Shown piece after piece: positions 1 through 8,201 of a DNA stretch of 64,000 bases. This DNA comes from Candidatus Brocadia sp. (GTDB taxonomy: Bacteria > Planctomycetota > Brocadiia > Brocadiales > Brocadiaceae). Location: the NCBI GenBank assembly GCA_013360945.1, contig JABWAQ010000003.1, forward strand, positions 1 to 64,000. Direction: 5' to 3'. Every line of letters begins with the position of its first letter. The stretch's first letter is position 1. Below the pieces are notes generated by a model. That model had not been told where the DNA came from. It made no database searches and worked only from the letters and a program-made list of their open reading frames with translations. Both the position numbers and the translations under genes were made by a program.

Positions 1-6
1 ACATAT

Positions 7-975
7 TTATCTACAAAACAGTGCTAACCAACCATATATTCTATACTTATGTATTTTGGCTGGGGTGAACATCCGTTCAAACCATTCGTCTATTTTTTGG
101 AGTGATGATATTTTCTGATCAATATCACGGGCATTGTACACTAAATCCAGCACCACTTCATTCTCCACAGCCTCGTTGCGGATGATGTGGTCATGAAAAC
201 GGGATTGCCACACCGGTATTTTGGGCGTATTGCGAAATTCGTTGATGCGTTTGGTTGCAGATGATTTGAATCCCGCCACAAATGATGAAATGGATCGGGG
301 CGAACGATGGGCAATGCCCGTGTTCGTGGGCGCTGACGTTTGTTTCGGCATTCGTAGAGACGCACGGCCGTGCGTCTGTACGGTGGTTGGGTCGGAATTT
401 TCAATTCGCACAATGGCATGCAAATGGTTGGGCATCAATACAAATGCATCGCAAAATAATTCCGCCCGAATTTGAAACGATCGTTCCCATTCCAGCAAAA
501 CGATTTCACCCAGGGGCGATGGTTGCATTTGTCCGTCACGAATTTTGCCAAAAATACATTCATGACGTGCGGTGCAAATGGTGATGAAATAACACCCGCG
601 CCATGAATAACCCCACCACGTCGCCCGTGCCGATGGTATGCGATATGTGTTTTTGAATTTTTCCATTATACCAACCTGATTTTCCCCGATAACGGATTCT
701 GCATCATCCCCTTCTGCCCTGTTTTTACTGAAATCGAGCACCAGATTTTCAAAAATGGCGATGAGATTGGTGAGGCGGTCAACCATGTCTTTAAAGCTGG
801 CGACTTTGGGCACGGCGATAGGCGCATAGGGCATTCCTGCATATTTGTCAGAGATGTATTTGATGAACAGCAGTACCAGCACATAGTCTTTGTATTGAGA
901 GGCATCCATCCCGCCGCGGAGTTCATCACAACTTGCCCAGATGGAGCCGTAGAGTTCAGATTTTTTGACAGCCAT
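7..975 (-). pseudogene. Broken HsdM N-terminus / REP-associated tyrosine transposase / HsdR-like tail, fused in one frame
   Basis: A single 322-residue frame made of three unrelated pieces. Residues 1 to about 95 read as the N-terminus of a type I restriction methylase HsdM (SELYGSIWASCDELRGGMDA, then DYVLVLLFIKYISDKYAG), but about 45 family residues between ASFKDMV and DRLTNLIAIFE are missing, as if deleted between similar words. From the Met at 665 on the minus strand it becomes a Y1/HUH transposase of the REP-associated (RAYT) type: MEKFKNTYRIPSARATWWGY, YFITICT and the HUH motif MPNHLHAIV. The C-terminal helix that should carry the catalytic Tyr (EYIxxNP region) is absent; instead VVLDLVYNARDIDQ and KIDEWFE resemble the C-terminal part of HsdR. 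I infer a RAYT insertion into a type I R-M locus followed by deletion. Neither enzyme should work. The HsdM and RAYT parts are clear; the HsdR assignment is from memory of the family and less sure. Confidence 0.7.
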
Positions 976-1098
976 TGCTTTCTGTGATGCACCTGGGTTG
1001 GTATTTTGTCAGTATCATCAATCGGTGAATTACTTTGTCGGCAAGACTTTAGTTCTTTGAAAAATCCCAATAATAGCAATGTTTACCGCCCAAGGTAT

Positions 1099-1162
1099 GG
1101 GCGAAGCATTTGCCACAACCGGTATAAATGCACTCATACCCAATTAAGCAAATGTTTCGCCC
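1099..1162. repeat. Inverted repeat (GGGCGAAGCATTTGC arms)
   Basis: Arms 1099-1113 and 1148-1162 are reverse complements with one mismatch that would be a G-T pair in RNA; the 34-base loop has no coding signal. It lies between the broken hsdM fusion and the 3' end of galE, both on the minus strand, so it could act as a weak galE terminator, but no T-run follows. It resembles the other GTAGGGGC-type dispersed palindromes of the window. Confidence 0.6.
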
Positions 1163-1178
1163 CTACATCTTCAAAAAA

Positions 1179-2237
1179 CTAAGGTGTTACTTTTGTCGTA
1201 AATGTTGAAATATGTTGTTGCCATTTCCAGGCCGAAAGCATCATGTCGTCTAATCCGAACTTAGGTCGCCAGCTTAATTCCCGTCTCGCAAGATCGTTAT
1301 TGGCATAAATTGCCATGACATCCCCGCTTCTTCTTGGCCCAACCTCGTACTTCAGCTTTTTTCCCGATACTTTTTCGAAGGATTTGATCGCTTCAAAAAC
1401 GGTAATACCGTTGCCGGTGCCCAGGTTGAATAAGCTGCAAGCCTCCGGATTTTTATCCTTTCGCGTAAACTCAAGCGCTCGAATGTGCGCATCTGCAATG
1501 TCACTGACGTGTATGTAATCCCTGATGCAGGAACCGTCCCTGGTTTCATAATCACTGCCGTGGACGTACATTTTAAGGATAAGTCCTGCAGCGGTTCGGG
1601 TGATCACAGGCACGAGGCTTGTCGGAGGTCCTAAGGGCAGTTCCCCGATTTTAGCACTCCGATGAGCGCCGGCAGGATTAAAGTAGCGGAGCAAAACAGA
1701 TTTGAATTCCGGAGTGTATTTCGTGAATGATTTCACCATTTCTTCACCCATCTGTTTGGTATGAGCGTATGGCGATTCAGCTTCGGACAGTTCAGCTTCT
1801 TCGGTTACCGGCAATGTTTTAATGTTGCCGTACACAGAACAGGAAGAAGAAAATATGAAATCCCTGATTTTTTTCTCCCTGCACAGGTAAAGTATGTTTA
1901 CAAGGCTTTCCATGTTATTGTGGTAGTACAACAACGGATCGGCCACGCTTTCCGGCACAGACTTATATGCGGCAAAGTGAATAATGCCCTTTATTGAATC
2001 TGTTTGTTTGAGGGTATGTATCAGTTCCTCCTTGTTGCACAAGTTTACTTTGAACCACGTCAGACGGTTTCCCTTGCCGGTTATTTCCTGTATTCTTCTA
2101 TAGGTGTCTTCGGTGGAGTTGGAATAATTATCCAGGGAAACTACCCGGTAATCAGTTTGCTCAAGAAGTTCAATAATGGTGTGTGAGCCGATATAACCGG
2201 CTCCGCCTGTAACGATGACGGTGTTGGAATTATCCAT
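1179..2237 (-). CDS. galE: UDP-glucose 4-epimerase
   Basis: Interconverts UDP-glucose and UDP-galactose in the cytoplasm, supplying galactose units for surface polysaccharides. The 352-residue product has the usual GalE length. It shows the NAD-binding glycine motif GGAGYIGSH (residues 11-19), the catalytic Ser region SSSCSVYG near 130-137 and the Tyr/Lys pair in YAHTK near 157, as in extended short-chain dehydrogenases, plus RYFNPAGAH and the C-terminal GDVMAIYAN typical of GalE. The ATG at 2237 has AAGGAA upstream. It stands alone: the next gene upstream is divergent and about 430 bases away. Specificity for Glc rather than GlcNAc substrates cannot be told from sequence alone. Confidence 0.93.
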   Translation of the reverse strand: MDNSNTVIVTGGAGYIGSHTIIELLEQTDYRVVSLDNYSNSTEDTYRRIQEITGKGNRLTWFKVNLCNKEELIHTLKQTDSIKGIIHFAAYKSVPESVADPLLYYHNNMESLVNILYLCREKKIRDFIFSSSCSVYGNIKTLPVTEEAELSEAESPYAHTKQMGEEMVKSFTKYTPEFKSVLLRYFNPAGAHRSAKIGELPLGPPTSLVPVITRTAAGLILKMYVHGSDYETRDGSCIRDYIHVSDIADAHIRALEFTRKDKNPEACSLFNLGTGNGITVFEAIKSFEKVSGKKLKYEVGPRRSGDVMAIYANNDLARRELSWRPKFGLDDMMLSAWKWQQHISTFTTKVTP

Positions 2238-2363
2238 GAATTTCCTTGAATGACTTGAAAATATTTATAGGGTCAAAGACGATCTAAACACAAAAAAACA
2301 GACAAAAAAGACGTTGTGTATTTTAGCATAATTACGTAATTAATCAATCAGTTTAAATTACAC

Positions 2364-2393
2364 TTGCAAATTCTACAATATGTAGAATATAAT
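2364..2393 (+). promoter_or_regulatory. Promoter with operator dyad in its spacer (BlaI/CopY-type)
   Basis: TTGCAA (2364-2369), an 18-base spacer and a perfect TATAAT (2388-2393). The spacer carries the perfect dyad ATTCTACA-ATA-TGTAGAAT at 2370-2388. BlaI/MecI/CopY repressors bind dyads with a TACA...TGTA core, usually with a two-base centre; here the centre is three bases. The next gene downstream is such a repressor, so autoregulation of the metal operon is a natural inference. The start codon is about 270 bases downstream, with a dispersed repeat in the leader. Confidence 0.55.
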
Positions 2394-2448
2394 AACTCGT
2401 AATGAACTCTATGCTGCATTTATGCGCTATTTATAGTATCACCATGTA

Positions 2449-2547
2449 AAATCTTTCTTTTTTGCAAGTTTTTTGACAACCCCCTTCACCCCCTTTACTA
2501 AGGGGGAACTCCGAAATCCCCCTTAATAAAGGGGGACTTAGGGGGTT
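2449..2547. repeat. Dispersed C-rich/G-rich inverted repeat
   Basis: An imperfect hairpin of CCCCC and GGGGG runs (core 2478-2547: AACCCCCTTCACCCCC to GACTTAGGGGGTT). About 40 bases on its left (AAATCTTTCTT, GCAAGTTTTTT) recur almost exactly in front of the copy at 41508-41560, which marks it as one dispersed family. The rest of the 2238-2665 gap holds the promoter above and no gene I can see. Confidence 0.6.
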
Positions 2548-2665
2548 GTTTTTTAACCATGTGTTTTGGTTGCGGCAAAGTCGCGCTAGGGTACATAAGG
2601 CATCAGTTGAAAGAAATCACAGCAGAAGGAATTGATAGAGCAGGCATTTTTACTGAAAACGCAAC

Positions 2666-3088
2666 ATGAATAAACAATTAAAGTTCAATTTTAACCCATT
2701 TAAAGAAGGATTGAATCATGTCCTGGGGACATTGGAAAAGGACATTATGGAGGTAGTGTGGAGGCGTGGAGAATCCTCTGTAAAAGACATCTTAAATACC
2801 TTTCCTGCCAATAAGAACATTTCATATTCAGCAGTAATTACGGTTACCAATCGAATGACCAAGAAAGGACTCCTTAAGAAAAGAAAGATGGGAAAGGCCT
2901 ACTATTATAAGCCTGCCTATACGAAAGAACAATTCTTTGAGATCGTATCAAAAAAAGTTGTAGAGGGAGTTTCCAAATTTTCTCTCAAATCGGCAATGGT
3001 ACACTTTGTCGATTATATGTCACAAGCGGATCCGGAGAAAATAGAATACTTTTCTAAACTGATTGAATCCAAGAGGCAAAGACAATAA
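2666..3088 (+). CDS. BlaI/MecI/CopY-family transcriptional repressor
   Basis: A 140-residue winged-helix regulator of the penicillinase-repressor family. In this family a dimer sits on a TACA/TGTA dyad until its partner membrane protease cleaves it or, in CopY, until metal is bound. Visible features are the family opening LGTLEKDIMEVVW, the recognition region SYSAVITVTNRMTKKGLLKK at about 51-70, and YYYKPAYTKEQF leading to the dimerisation helices. It has no CopY-type Cys hook (CxCxxxxCxC) at the C-terminus, so it should not sense metal itself. An M56 protease gene follows 34 bases later and a heavy-metal RND pump after that, so the regulated substrate is probably a metal, not a beta-lactam. 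No strong ribosome site is visible before the ATG. Confidence 0.85.
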   Translation: MNKQLKFNFNPFKEGLNHVLGTLEKDIMEVVWRRGESSVKDILNTFPANKNISYSAVITVTNRMTKKGLLKKRKMGKAYYYKPAYTKEQFFEIVSKKVVEGVSKFSLKSAMVHFVDYMSQADPEKIEYFSKLIESKRQRQ

Positions 3089-3122
3089 TTCCCAAAAAAT
3101 TCACTAAGATCGCAAGACAAAT

Positions 3123-4097
3123 ATGAAATACGTAATCAATGACCAACAAGGGAAGGCACAATTCTATTTTGCACTCATAGTATTTATCAACCTTGTAATC
3201 CTATCGGTAATTATTACCGGCATTATAATCGGTATCAAAGGATATATCGCTGATACAAAATTCGCTTACGGAGCTGTCACCTGTTGTGGAAGCATCTGTT
3301 TAAAATGCTTTTTTACTTTGCATACCCTTGCTATGGCGCTTCTTTGGATTTGCATCGTAACACTTTTCATTGGATTATGCAGGGCTATTCATAAGACGTT
3401 TTACATGTTATTTTGGAATTACCGTTCGCTTCGTTCTCTCACCCCTTTATCCATTGAAAGCCAGCCTAAATTTAAAAAATTTCTGCTTCCATTGCATCTT
3501 TATAACCGGCTTGTTCTTTTTGATCATAGCGAGTTACACTGTGCCTTTACCTCAGGCCTTTGGAAACCGAAAATATACTTATCTTCAAGTATTTGTTCAC
3601 ATCTAACAACAAAGGAACTTTTGGCCGTAATTCTCCATGAAATACATCACAAAACGAACAAAGACCCGCTAAAGCTATTTGTCATACAGATACTGTATGC
3701 GTTCAATTTTTTTCTTCCGATCAACCAGTATTTGTTACACCGGTACTCATCCGCATCTGAAAAGGCTGCTGATGATAACGCCATAAATTTTTCTTGTGAA
3801 CCTTTGGATCTGGCAAGTGCGCTCGTAAAGATATTCAAATCTCATAGAATGGCCGTAATATATCCATTAGCTTTGCCTTTTACAGGAGAAAATATTGTAG
3901 AGGATCGAATAAGACGTTTACTGGAGACGCAGACTGTATCTCTCTCTTCTGGCAAGCCGTACAACATATGTCTTTCGAGTCTTTTGTCTCTTTTTATTAC
4001 TTTGACAGTTTGTTTGCCGTTGTTTTATAAGCCCTTTATAAATACCGATACCATAGGGTGCAAGACCAGGGTATGCCATATGTTTAAATGCGGATAA
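3123..4097 (+). CDS. M56 (BlaR1-like) membrane metalloprotease, Cys-rich sensor candidate
   Basis: Probable membrane signal-transducing zinc protease that inactivates the repressor encoded just upstream. About four membrane segments: residues ~13-38, ~62-87, one after the zinc motif near 195-215, and ~283-303. The zinc site is HEIHH near 177 with the third ligand in SEKAADDNA, preceded by AFTSGLWKPKIYLSS as in BlaR1/MecR1. Unlike BlaR1 it has no C-terminal penicillin-binding domain: the protein ends about 20 residues after the last membrane segment in a Cys/His tail, GCKTRVCHMFKCG, and the loop between the first two segments also has clustered Cys (TCCGSICLKC). Given the CusCBA-type pump genes downstream, I infer these Cys clusters sense metal. 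Length 324 residues. Confidence 0.8.
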   Translation: MKYVINDQQGKAQFYFALIVFINLVILSVIITGIIIGIKGYIADTKFAYGAVTCCGSICLKCFFTLHTLAMALLWICIVTLFIGLCRAIHKTFYMLFWNYRSLRSLTPLSIESQPKFKKFLLPLHLYNRLVLFDHSELHCAFTSGLWKPKIYLSSSICSHLTTKELLAVILHEIHHKTNKDPLKLFVIQILYAFNFFLPINQYLLHRYSSASEKAADDNAINFSCEPLDLASALVKIFKSHRMAVIYPLALPFTGENIVEDRIRRLLETQTVSLSSGKPYNICLSSLLSLFITLTVCLPLFYKPFINTDTIGCKTRVCHMFKCG

Positions 4098-4110
4098 TCA
4101 TATTAAAAAC

Positions 4111-5445
4111 ATGAGCAGGATTTTATTAAAAAAATTTCTATTCCCCTCCATTCTCCTTGTTTCTTTTAGTTCTGCCGTTATCGCACAGGAAAAAGGCAAT
4201 GGCGCCCCGCAGAAACCATCTAACGGCAATAACGTTGTTATTAAAATGAATGAGACAGCAGCGCCACTGGATTTAAAATGGTTAATTCAGGAATCCATAG
4301 AACACAATCCTGAGATTATCGCAGCCCAAAAACGCCTGAATGCCGCAAAGTCAAAGATTTCGCAGGCGAAGTCGTTAGAAGACCCCACCGTTCGCGCCGG
4401 CTCTTATGATATGTCCAATCATCCGTTCAACTTCAATGGCCAAACAGAAATGCTCCAACAACGGTATAGCATATCACAAAGGATTCCCTTTCCCGGAAAG
4501 TTGCATCTCAGGAATGAAGTGGCCACAGAAGAAGCGAACATGGTAGAAAAAGACCTGCTGGCTAAGATCCAGGAAATTACAGCCCTTGTAAAATCTGCTT
4601 TCTACGAACTCTACTACATTAACAACGCTATTGATATCACAGAGGAAAGCAGGAATTTACTCCGCAAATTTGCCAGGGTAGCTGAAACAAAGTATTCCGT
4701 TGGTAAGGTTACCCAAAGGGATGCGCTTGCGGCACAGGTCGAATTATCTACTTTAGCCAATAACCTCATTATTTTAAACAAGGAAAAGGGATCCGTTATT
4801 GCCCGATTAAATAGTTTACTGGACAGACCTACACAGACTCCTTTAGGCAAGCCACGCTCATTTGAAAAGCACACCTTACACTTAACAATAGAAGAATTGG
4901 AAGAGCTTGCCGTTAAGAACCGGCCCGAACTCAAAAGGTTTGACCATGCCGTCAAAAAGAATGAAGCAAACTTAAAACTTTCGAAGAAGGATTATTACTT
5001 TGCAGATTTTGAACCCATGGTGGAATATATGCAGGAGGATAAACGATCCGATACCTGGGCATCAGCCATCACAATCAATGTGCCATGGCTCTGGTCGAAG
5101 AATCGATTAAAGGTGAAGGAATCAAAAGAAGATCTTAGCGCTGCGAAGTCAGACTATCGTTTTATCAATAACAAGACGTTATTTGAGGTGAAAGATTTCC
5201 TGGTCAGGATACAATCATCTGAAAGCACAGTAAATCTGTACAAAACCGGAGTAATCCCCCAGGCTGAGCAATCATTAAAGGCAGCGCGTATTGGTTATGA
5301 GACAGACAGGCTGGATTTCCTTACCCTGATCGATAGCCAGAGGATTCTCCTGAATGCAAGTCTTCTTTACTACAGAGCCCTGGCTGATTTTGAACAAAAC
5401 CTGGCAAACCTTGAAAGGGCCGTGGGTATGCAACTGACGCAATAA
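4111..5445 (+). CDS. TolC/CusC-family outer-membrane efflux protein
   Basis: Outer-membrane channel of a tripartite heavy-metal efflux pump. The 444-residue product starts with a signal peptide (about 1-25, FLFPSILLVSFSSAVIAQE) and has two repeats of long alpha-helical coiled-coil segments as in the outer membrane efflux protein family: the first about 60-240 with AAQKRLNAAKSKISQAKS, the second about 270-440 with LKAARIGYETDRLDFLTLID, a hallmark near the C-terminal helical barrel. CzcC/CusC-type members have this length. The gene is 13 bases after the M56 protease gene and 53 before the adaptor gene, with no visible promoter between, so it is an operon member. No lipobox Cys is seen. Confidence 0.88.
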   Translation: MSRILLKKFLFPSILLVSFSSAVIAQEKGNGAPQKPSNGNNVVIKMNETAAPLDLKWLIQESIEHNPEIIAAQKRLNAAKSKISQAKSLEDPTVRAGSYDMSNHPFNFNGQTEMLQQRYSISQRIPFPGKLHLRNEVATEEANMVEKDLLAKIQEITALVKSAFYELYYINNAIDITEESRNLLRKFARVAETKYSVGKVTQRDALAAQVELSTLANNLIILNKEKGSVIARLNSLLDRPTQTPLGKPRSFEKHTLHLTIEELEELAVKNRPELKRFDHAVKKNEANLKLSKKDYYFADFEPMVEYMQEDKRSDTWASAITINVPWLWSKNRLKVKESKEDLSAAKSDYRFINNKTLFEVKDFLVRIQSSESTVNLYKTGVIPQAEQSLKAARIGYETDRLDFLTLIDSQRILLNASLLYYRALADFEQNLANLERAVGMQLTQ

Positions 5446-5498
5446 AACCAGCGATCCGATCTTCTTCCTTTCACAACTAATTATAAATGGGGTGCTCT

Positions 5499-7673
5499 AT
5501 GTCTTTCACACAACTTCTTCACAAATACAGAAATTTCAAATTGGTAGCACAACCGTCCCGGTTGCACAAAGAAGAAAATAACCGAAGGCTTGCTTTCATT
5601 AAACCTGCGCTTGCTATCCTCGGTATCCTGGTTAGTTTTTACGCCCAGAATGGTATAGTGGAAAGGCGTCCCTTGCTGTTACAAAATGTATTAAACATTG
5701 TTTCTTACGCAAACGCTGAAGAAACAAAGGAAAAGAAGATCCTTTACTGGACGTGCGGCATGCATCCATCAGTAAAAATGGACAAACCCGGTAAATGTCC
5801 TATTTGTGCCATGGACCTTGTTCCGGTTTACGAAAAAGGGGCGGGTATTGAGGAAGAAGGCGCACTGGCCACCGTAGAACTGAGTGAACGCGCCCGCAAA
5901 CTGGCGCAGGTCAAAACAGATACCATCGGTTTCCGGTCACTAACGAAAGATATTTACACCGTGGGAATCATTGAATATGACGAAAGACTCAAGGCATCTG
6001 TTACGGCATGGATTCCTGGGAGGATCGATAAACTCTTCATTGATTTTACCGGAACACAGATTGTAAAAGGTGAATCCATGGTTTGGATGTATAGCCCTGA
6101 ACTGGTATCTACCCAGGAAGAATATCTCTTAGCGCTGGAAACCCTTGAAAAAGTCAGGGAGAGCCCTCTTGATGAAGTAGTAAATGGCGCAAAATCACTC
6201 ATCAATGCCTCTAAAAGGAGATTAATGTGGTGGGGTATTACGGAGAGACAGATTGAAGAGCTAACGAAGGACAAGAAGGTAAAACAACATACCGTTATCC
6301 ATGCCCCTATCAGCGGTATTGTTATAGAGAAGAAGGCGCTGGAAGGTCAATACGTCGTGCAGGGTGATGTGATATATACGGTTGCCGATCTCTCGAATAT
6401 ATGGATGAAGGCCAATATCTATGAATACGAAATGGCATGGGTTAAGGTTGGGCAGGAGGTGGAAGTCACAACCCCAGCATATCCTGGAGAAGCCTTTATA
6501 GGGAGAATTGCCTTTATAGAACCATTCCTTGATGACAAGACACGTTCAGTAAAGATTCGCTGCGATATCCCTAATCAACAACTCAAACTCAAGTCCTCCA
6601 TGTATGTCAACGCCCGCATACGAATACCTGTTGAAGAACTTGAAACAGAAGGTGGACATTACGTAAGCGGACTGGATTACTTCTGTCCCAATCACCCGGA
6701 GATAAAATCCAGCAGACCTGGCATATGTCCCGAAGATAATATCCCCTTTGCAAAGAAACCCTCTACTCAAATTGAACTGATTGCTGCTAGCAGTGTGACT
6801 TCATCGCAGGAAGAAATTGAGTATGAATACGTATGTCCCATGGAATGTCATCGTGCAAATAAACCCGGGAATTGCCCGGAATGTGGAATGAAACTGGAAA
6901 AAGTCCCTGTCTCGAAAAAGCCGGAGATGGCAGTCAAGACGGAAACGGTATACGTGTGCCCCATGGAATGCCATACTTCAAAGACAGACGGTAATTGCCC
7001 CGTATGTGGTATGCGGCTTGAAAAGAAGGAGATACCTGTTGAGATTTCAGATGAAAAGTTGACGTGTATTTGCCCCCAGGAATGGGAACCATCTCTTGCG
7101 CCCAGGTCATGTCCCATGTGCGGTATGATGTTACAAAAGAGTGTAACGATAACCTTGCCTACCGGTGAAGAAAAACAAAAATTCGTGTATATGTGTCCGA
7201 TGGCGTGTGTGACATCTGAGAAACCAGGAGAATGCCCTGATTGTAAAAGACAGATGGGCAGATGGGAGGTCAAAGAAGGGTCAGGGATAACGGTACAAAA
7301 AATAGAACCCAAAAGGCGTAGCGTTCATGCCTGCCCCATGCATCCAGAGGTAGTTTCCGATAAACCGGGAAATTGTAATAAATGCGGAATGCATCTTGAA
7401 AAAACTACGCAAGTGCTTGCCATCCCAGCCACCGCAGTGTTAGACACCGGCATACGAAAGATTGTTTACATCGATAAAGGCAACGGACAATATGTAGGAA
7501 AAGAAGTCGCTCTTGGTCCAAAAGCGGGTGATTACTATCCCGTCCTTGACGGACTTGAAGAGGGAGATAAAGTTGTTACATCCGCAAACTTCCTCATCGA
7601 CTCCCAGAGCCAGCTCACTGGCGGCGCCAGCGCTCTGTATGGCGGGGCAATGGAGTTTAAGGAAGAAAAATAA
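5499..7673 (+). CDS. CusB/CzcB-type RND adaptor with seven heavy-metal-binding modules
   Basis: Periplasmic adaptor that links the CusA-like pump to the outer-membrane channel and probably delivers metal. A membrane anchor lies near residues 34-52 of the longer reading. A first metal-binding module (YWTCGMHPSVKMDKPGKCP, then CAMDLVPV) follows. The adaptor core (barrel-sandwich, helical hairpin, beta-barrel) spans about 120-385, e.g. VIHAPISGIVIEKKALEGQ and VADLSNIWMKANIYE. Then, where typical homologues go to a short C-terminal domain, six more Cys-rich copies occur near nt 6675-6750, 6827-6905, 6947-7027, 7062-7135, 7184-7265 and 7325-7405, each about CPM(E/H)...(D/K)PG.CP.CGM. The membrane-proximal domain is last (VLDTGIRKIVYIDKG). 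An ATG at 5487 is also in frame; I prefer 5499 because GGGGTG precedes it. The protein is much longer than the usual 400-500 residues. Confidence 0.9.
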   Translation: MSFTQLLHKYRNFKLVAQPSRLHKEENNRRLAFIKPALAILGILVSFYAQNGIVERRPLLLQNVLNIVSYANAEETKEKKILYWTCGMHPSVKMDKPGKCPICAMDLVPVYEKGAGIEEEGALATVELSERARKLAQVKTDTIGFRSLTKDIYTVGIIEYDERLKASVTAWIPGRIDKLFIDFTGTQIVKGESMVWMYSPELVSTQEEYLLALETLEKVRESPLDEVVNGAKSLINASKRRLMWWGITERQIEELTKDKKVKQHTVIHAPISGIVIEKKALEGQYVVQGDVIYTVADLSNIWMKANIYEYEMAWVKVGQEVEVTTPAYPGEAFIGRIAFIEPFLDDKTRSVKIRCDIPNQQLKLKSSMYVNARIRIPVEELETEGGHYVSGLDYFCPNHPEIKSSRPGICPEDNIPFAKKPSTQIELIAASSVTSSQEEIEYEYVCPMECHRANKPGNCPECGMKLEKVPVSKKPEMAVKTETVYVCPMECHTSKTDGNCPVCGMRLEKKEIPVEISDEKLTCICPQEWEPSLAPRSCPMCGMMLQKSVTITLPTGEEKQKFVYMCPMACVTSEKPGECPDCKRQMGRWEVKEGSGITVQKIEPKRRSVHACPMHPEVVSDKPGNCNKCGMHLEKTTQVLAIPATAVLDTGIRKIVYIDKGNGQYVGKEVALGPKAGDYYPVLDGLEEGDKVVTSANFLIDSQSQLTGGASALYGGAMEFKEEK

Positions 7674-7680
7674 CCTTTGA

Positions 7681-8191
7681 AACCACAGATTTCACAGATT
7701 TCACAGATGAAAATCTGAGAAACAGATAGAACTAAAGGCTGTTAATAAATACGTGGAGAGAGATCCGAGAACACATACAATCATCGGGGCTGCAATGGAA
7801 GTACATAGCATCGTAGGACCAGGACATCTGGAGGCAGTTTATCAGGAATGCCTGGAAATTGAGTTCAAATTAAGAGATATTCCATTTATTTCTCAACCTC
7901 GATTGGAAATATTTTATAAAGAACAAAAGTTAAAGAAATTCTACGTTCCTGATTTTATTGTTTACAATGAAGTAATAGTTGAAATAAAAGCAGGGCAATC
8001 CTTATTGAATGTCGATGAAGCACAGTTAATAAATAGTTTTATTATCAGTCATCATAACACAGGGTTGCTCATAAATTTTGGCGAGGAATCTCTTCGTTAC
8101 AGAAGGTTTAAAAATTGAATATTATTAAAGTAACTTCCAGAGATTTGATGACACAACAAAATAATCTGTGTAATCTGTGAAATCTGTGGTT
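7681..8191. mobile_element. GxxExxY cassette bounded by 28-bp inverted repeats
   Basis: The left repeat 7681-7708 and right repeat 8164-8191 are reverse complements at 27 of 28 positions, and each is itself three iterations of a CACAGATT-like word starting AACCACAGATTTCACAGAT. Between them is one gene for a GxxExxY protein. The unit begins 7 bases after the adaptor stop and ends 10 bases before the CusA start, inside what should be a continuous pump operon. No transposase is present and I see no clear target-site duplication. Confidence 0.7.
7753..8118 (+). CDS. GxxExxY-family protein
   Basis: A 121-residue member of the GxxExxY family, named for the motif seen here as GPGHLEAVY near residue 23. 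The C-terminal half has the acidic/lysine pattern of PD-(D/E)xK nucleases: VPDFIVYNEVIVEIKA, i.e. D, then E-x-K after a short strand. The biological role of the family is not established; nuclease activity is a structural inference. The start is GTG at 7753, the only plausible start before HTIIGAAMEVH; no good ribosome site precedes it. The gene interrupts the adaptor and pump genes and lies between long inverted repeats, so it looks like an inserted passenger rather than a pump component. The reading frame is intact, unlike many dispersed elements here. Confidence 0.85.
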   Translation: MERDPRTHTIIGAAMEVHSIVGPGHLEAVYQECLEIEFKLRDIPFISQPRLEIFYKEQKLKKFYVPDFIVYNEVIVEIKAGQSLLNVDEAQLINSFIISHHNTGLLINFGEESLRYRRFKN

Positions 8192-8201
8192 ACGAAGCTT
8201 A

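Noticed and set aside
2478-2547. C/G-rich repeats as a CRISPR array
   Set aside because: Only two hairpin halves with no regular repeat-spacer spacing; no cas genes are present.
6848-7312. Long minus-strand open frame inside the cusB-like gene
   Set aside because: It mirrors the repeated Cys-rich modules of the real gene and has no ribosome site or family match.
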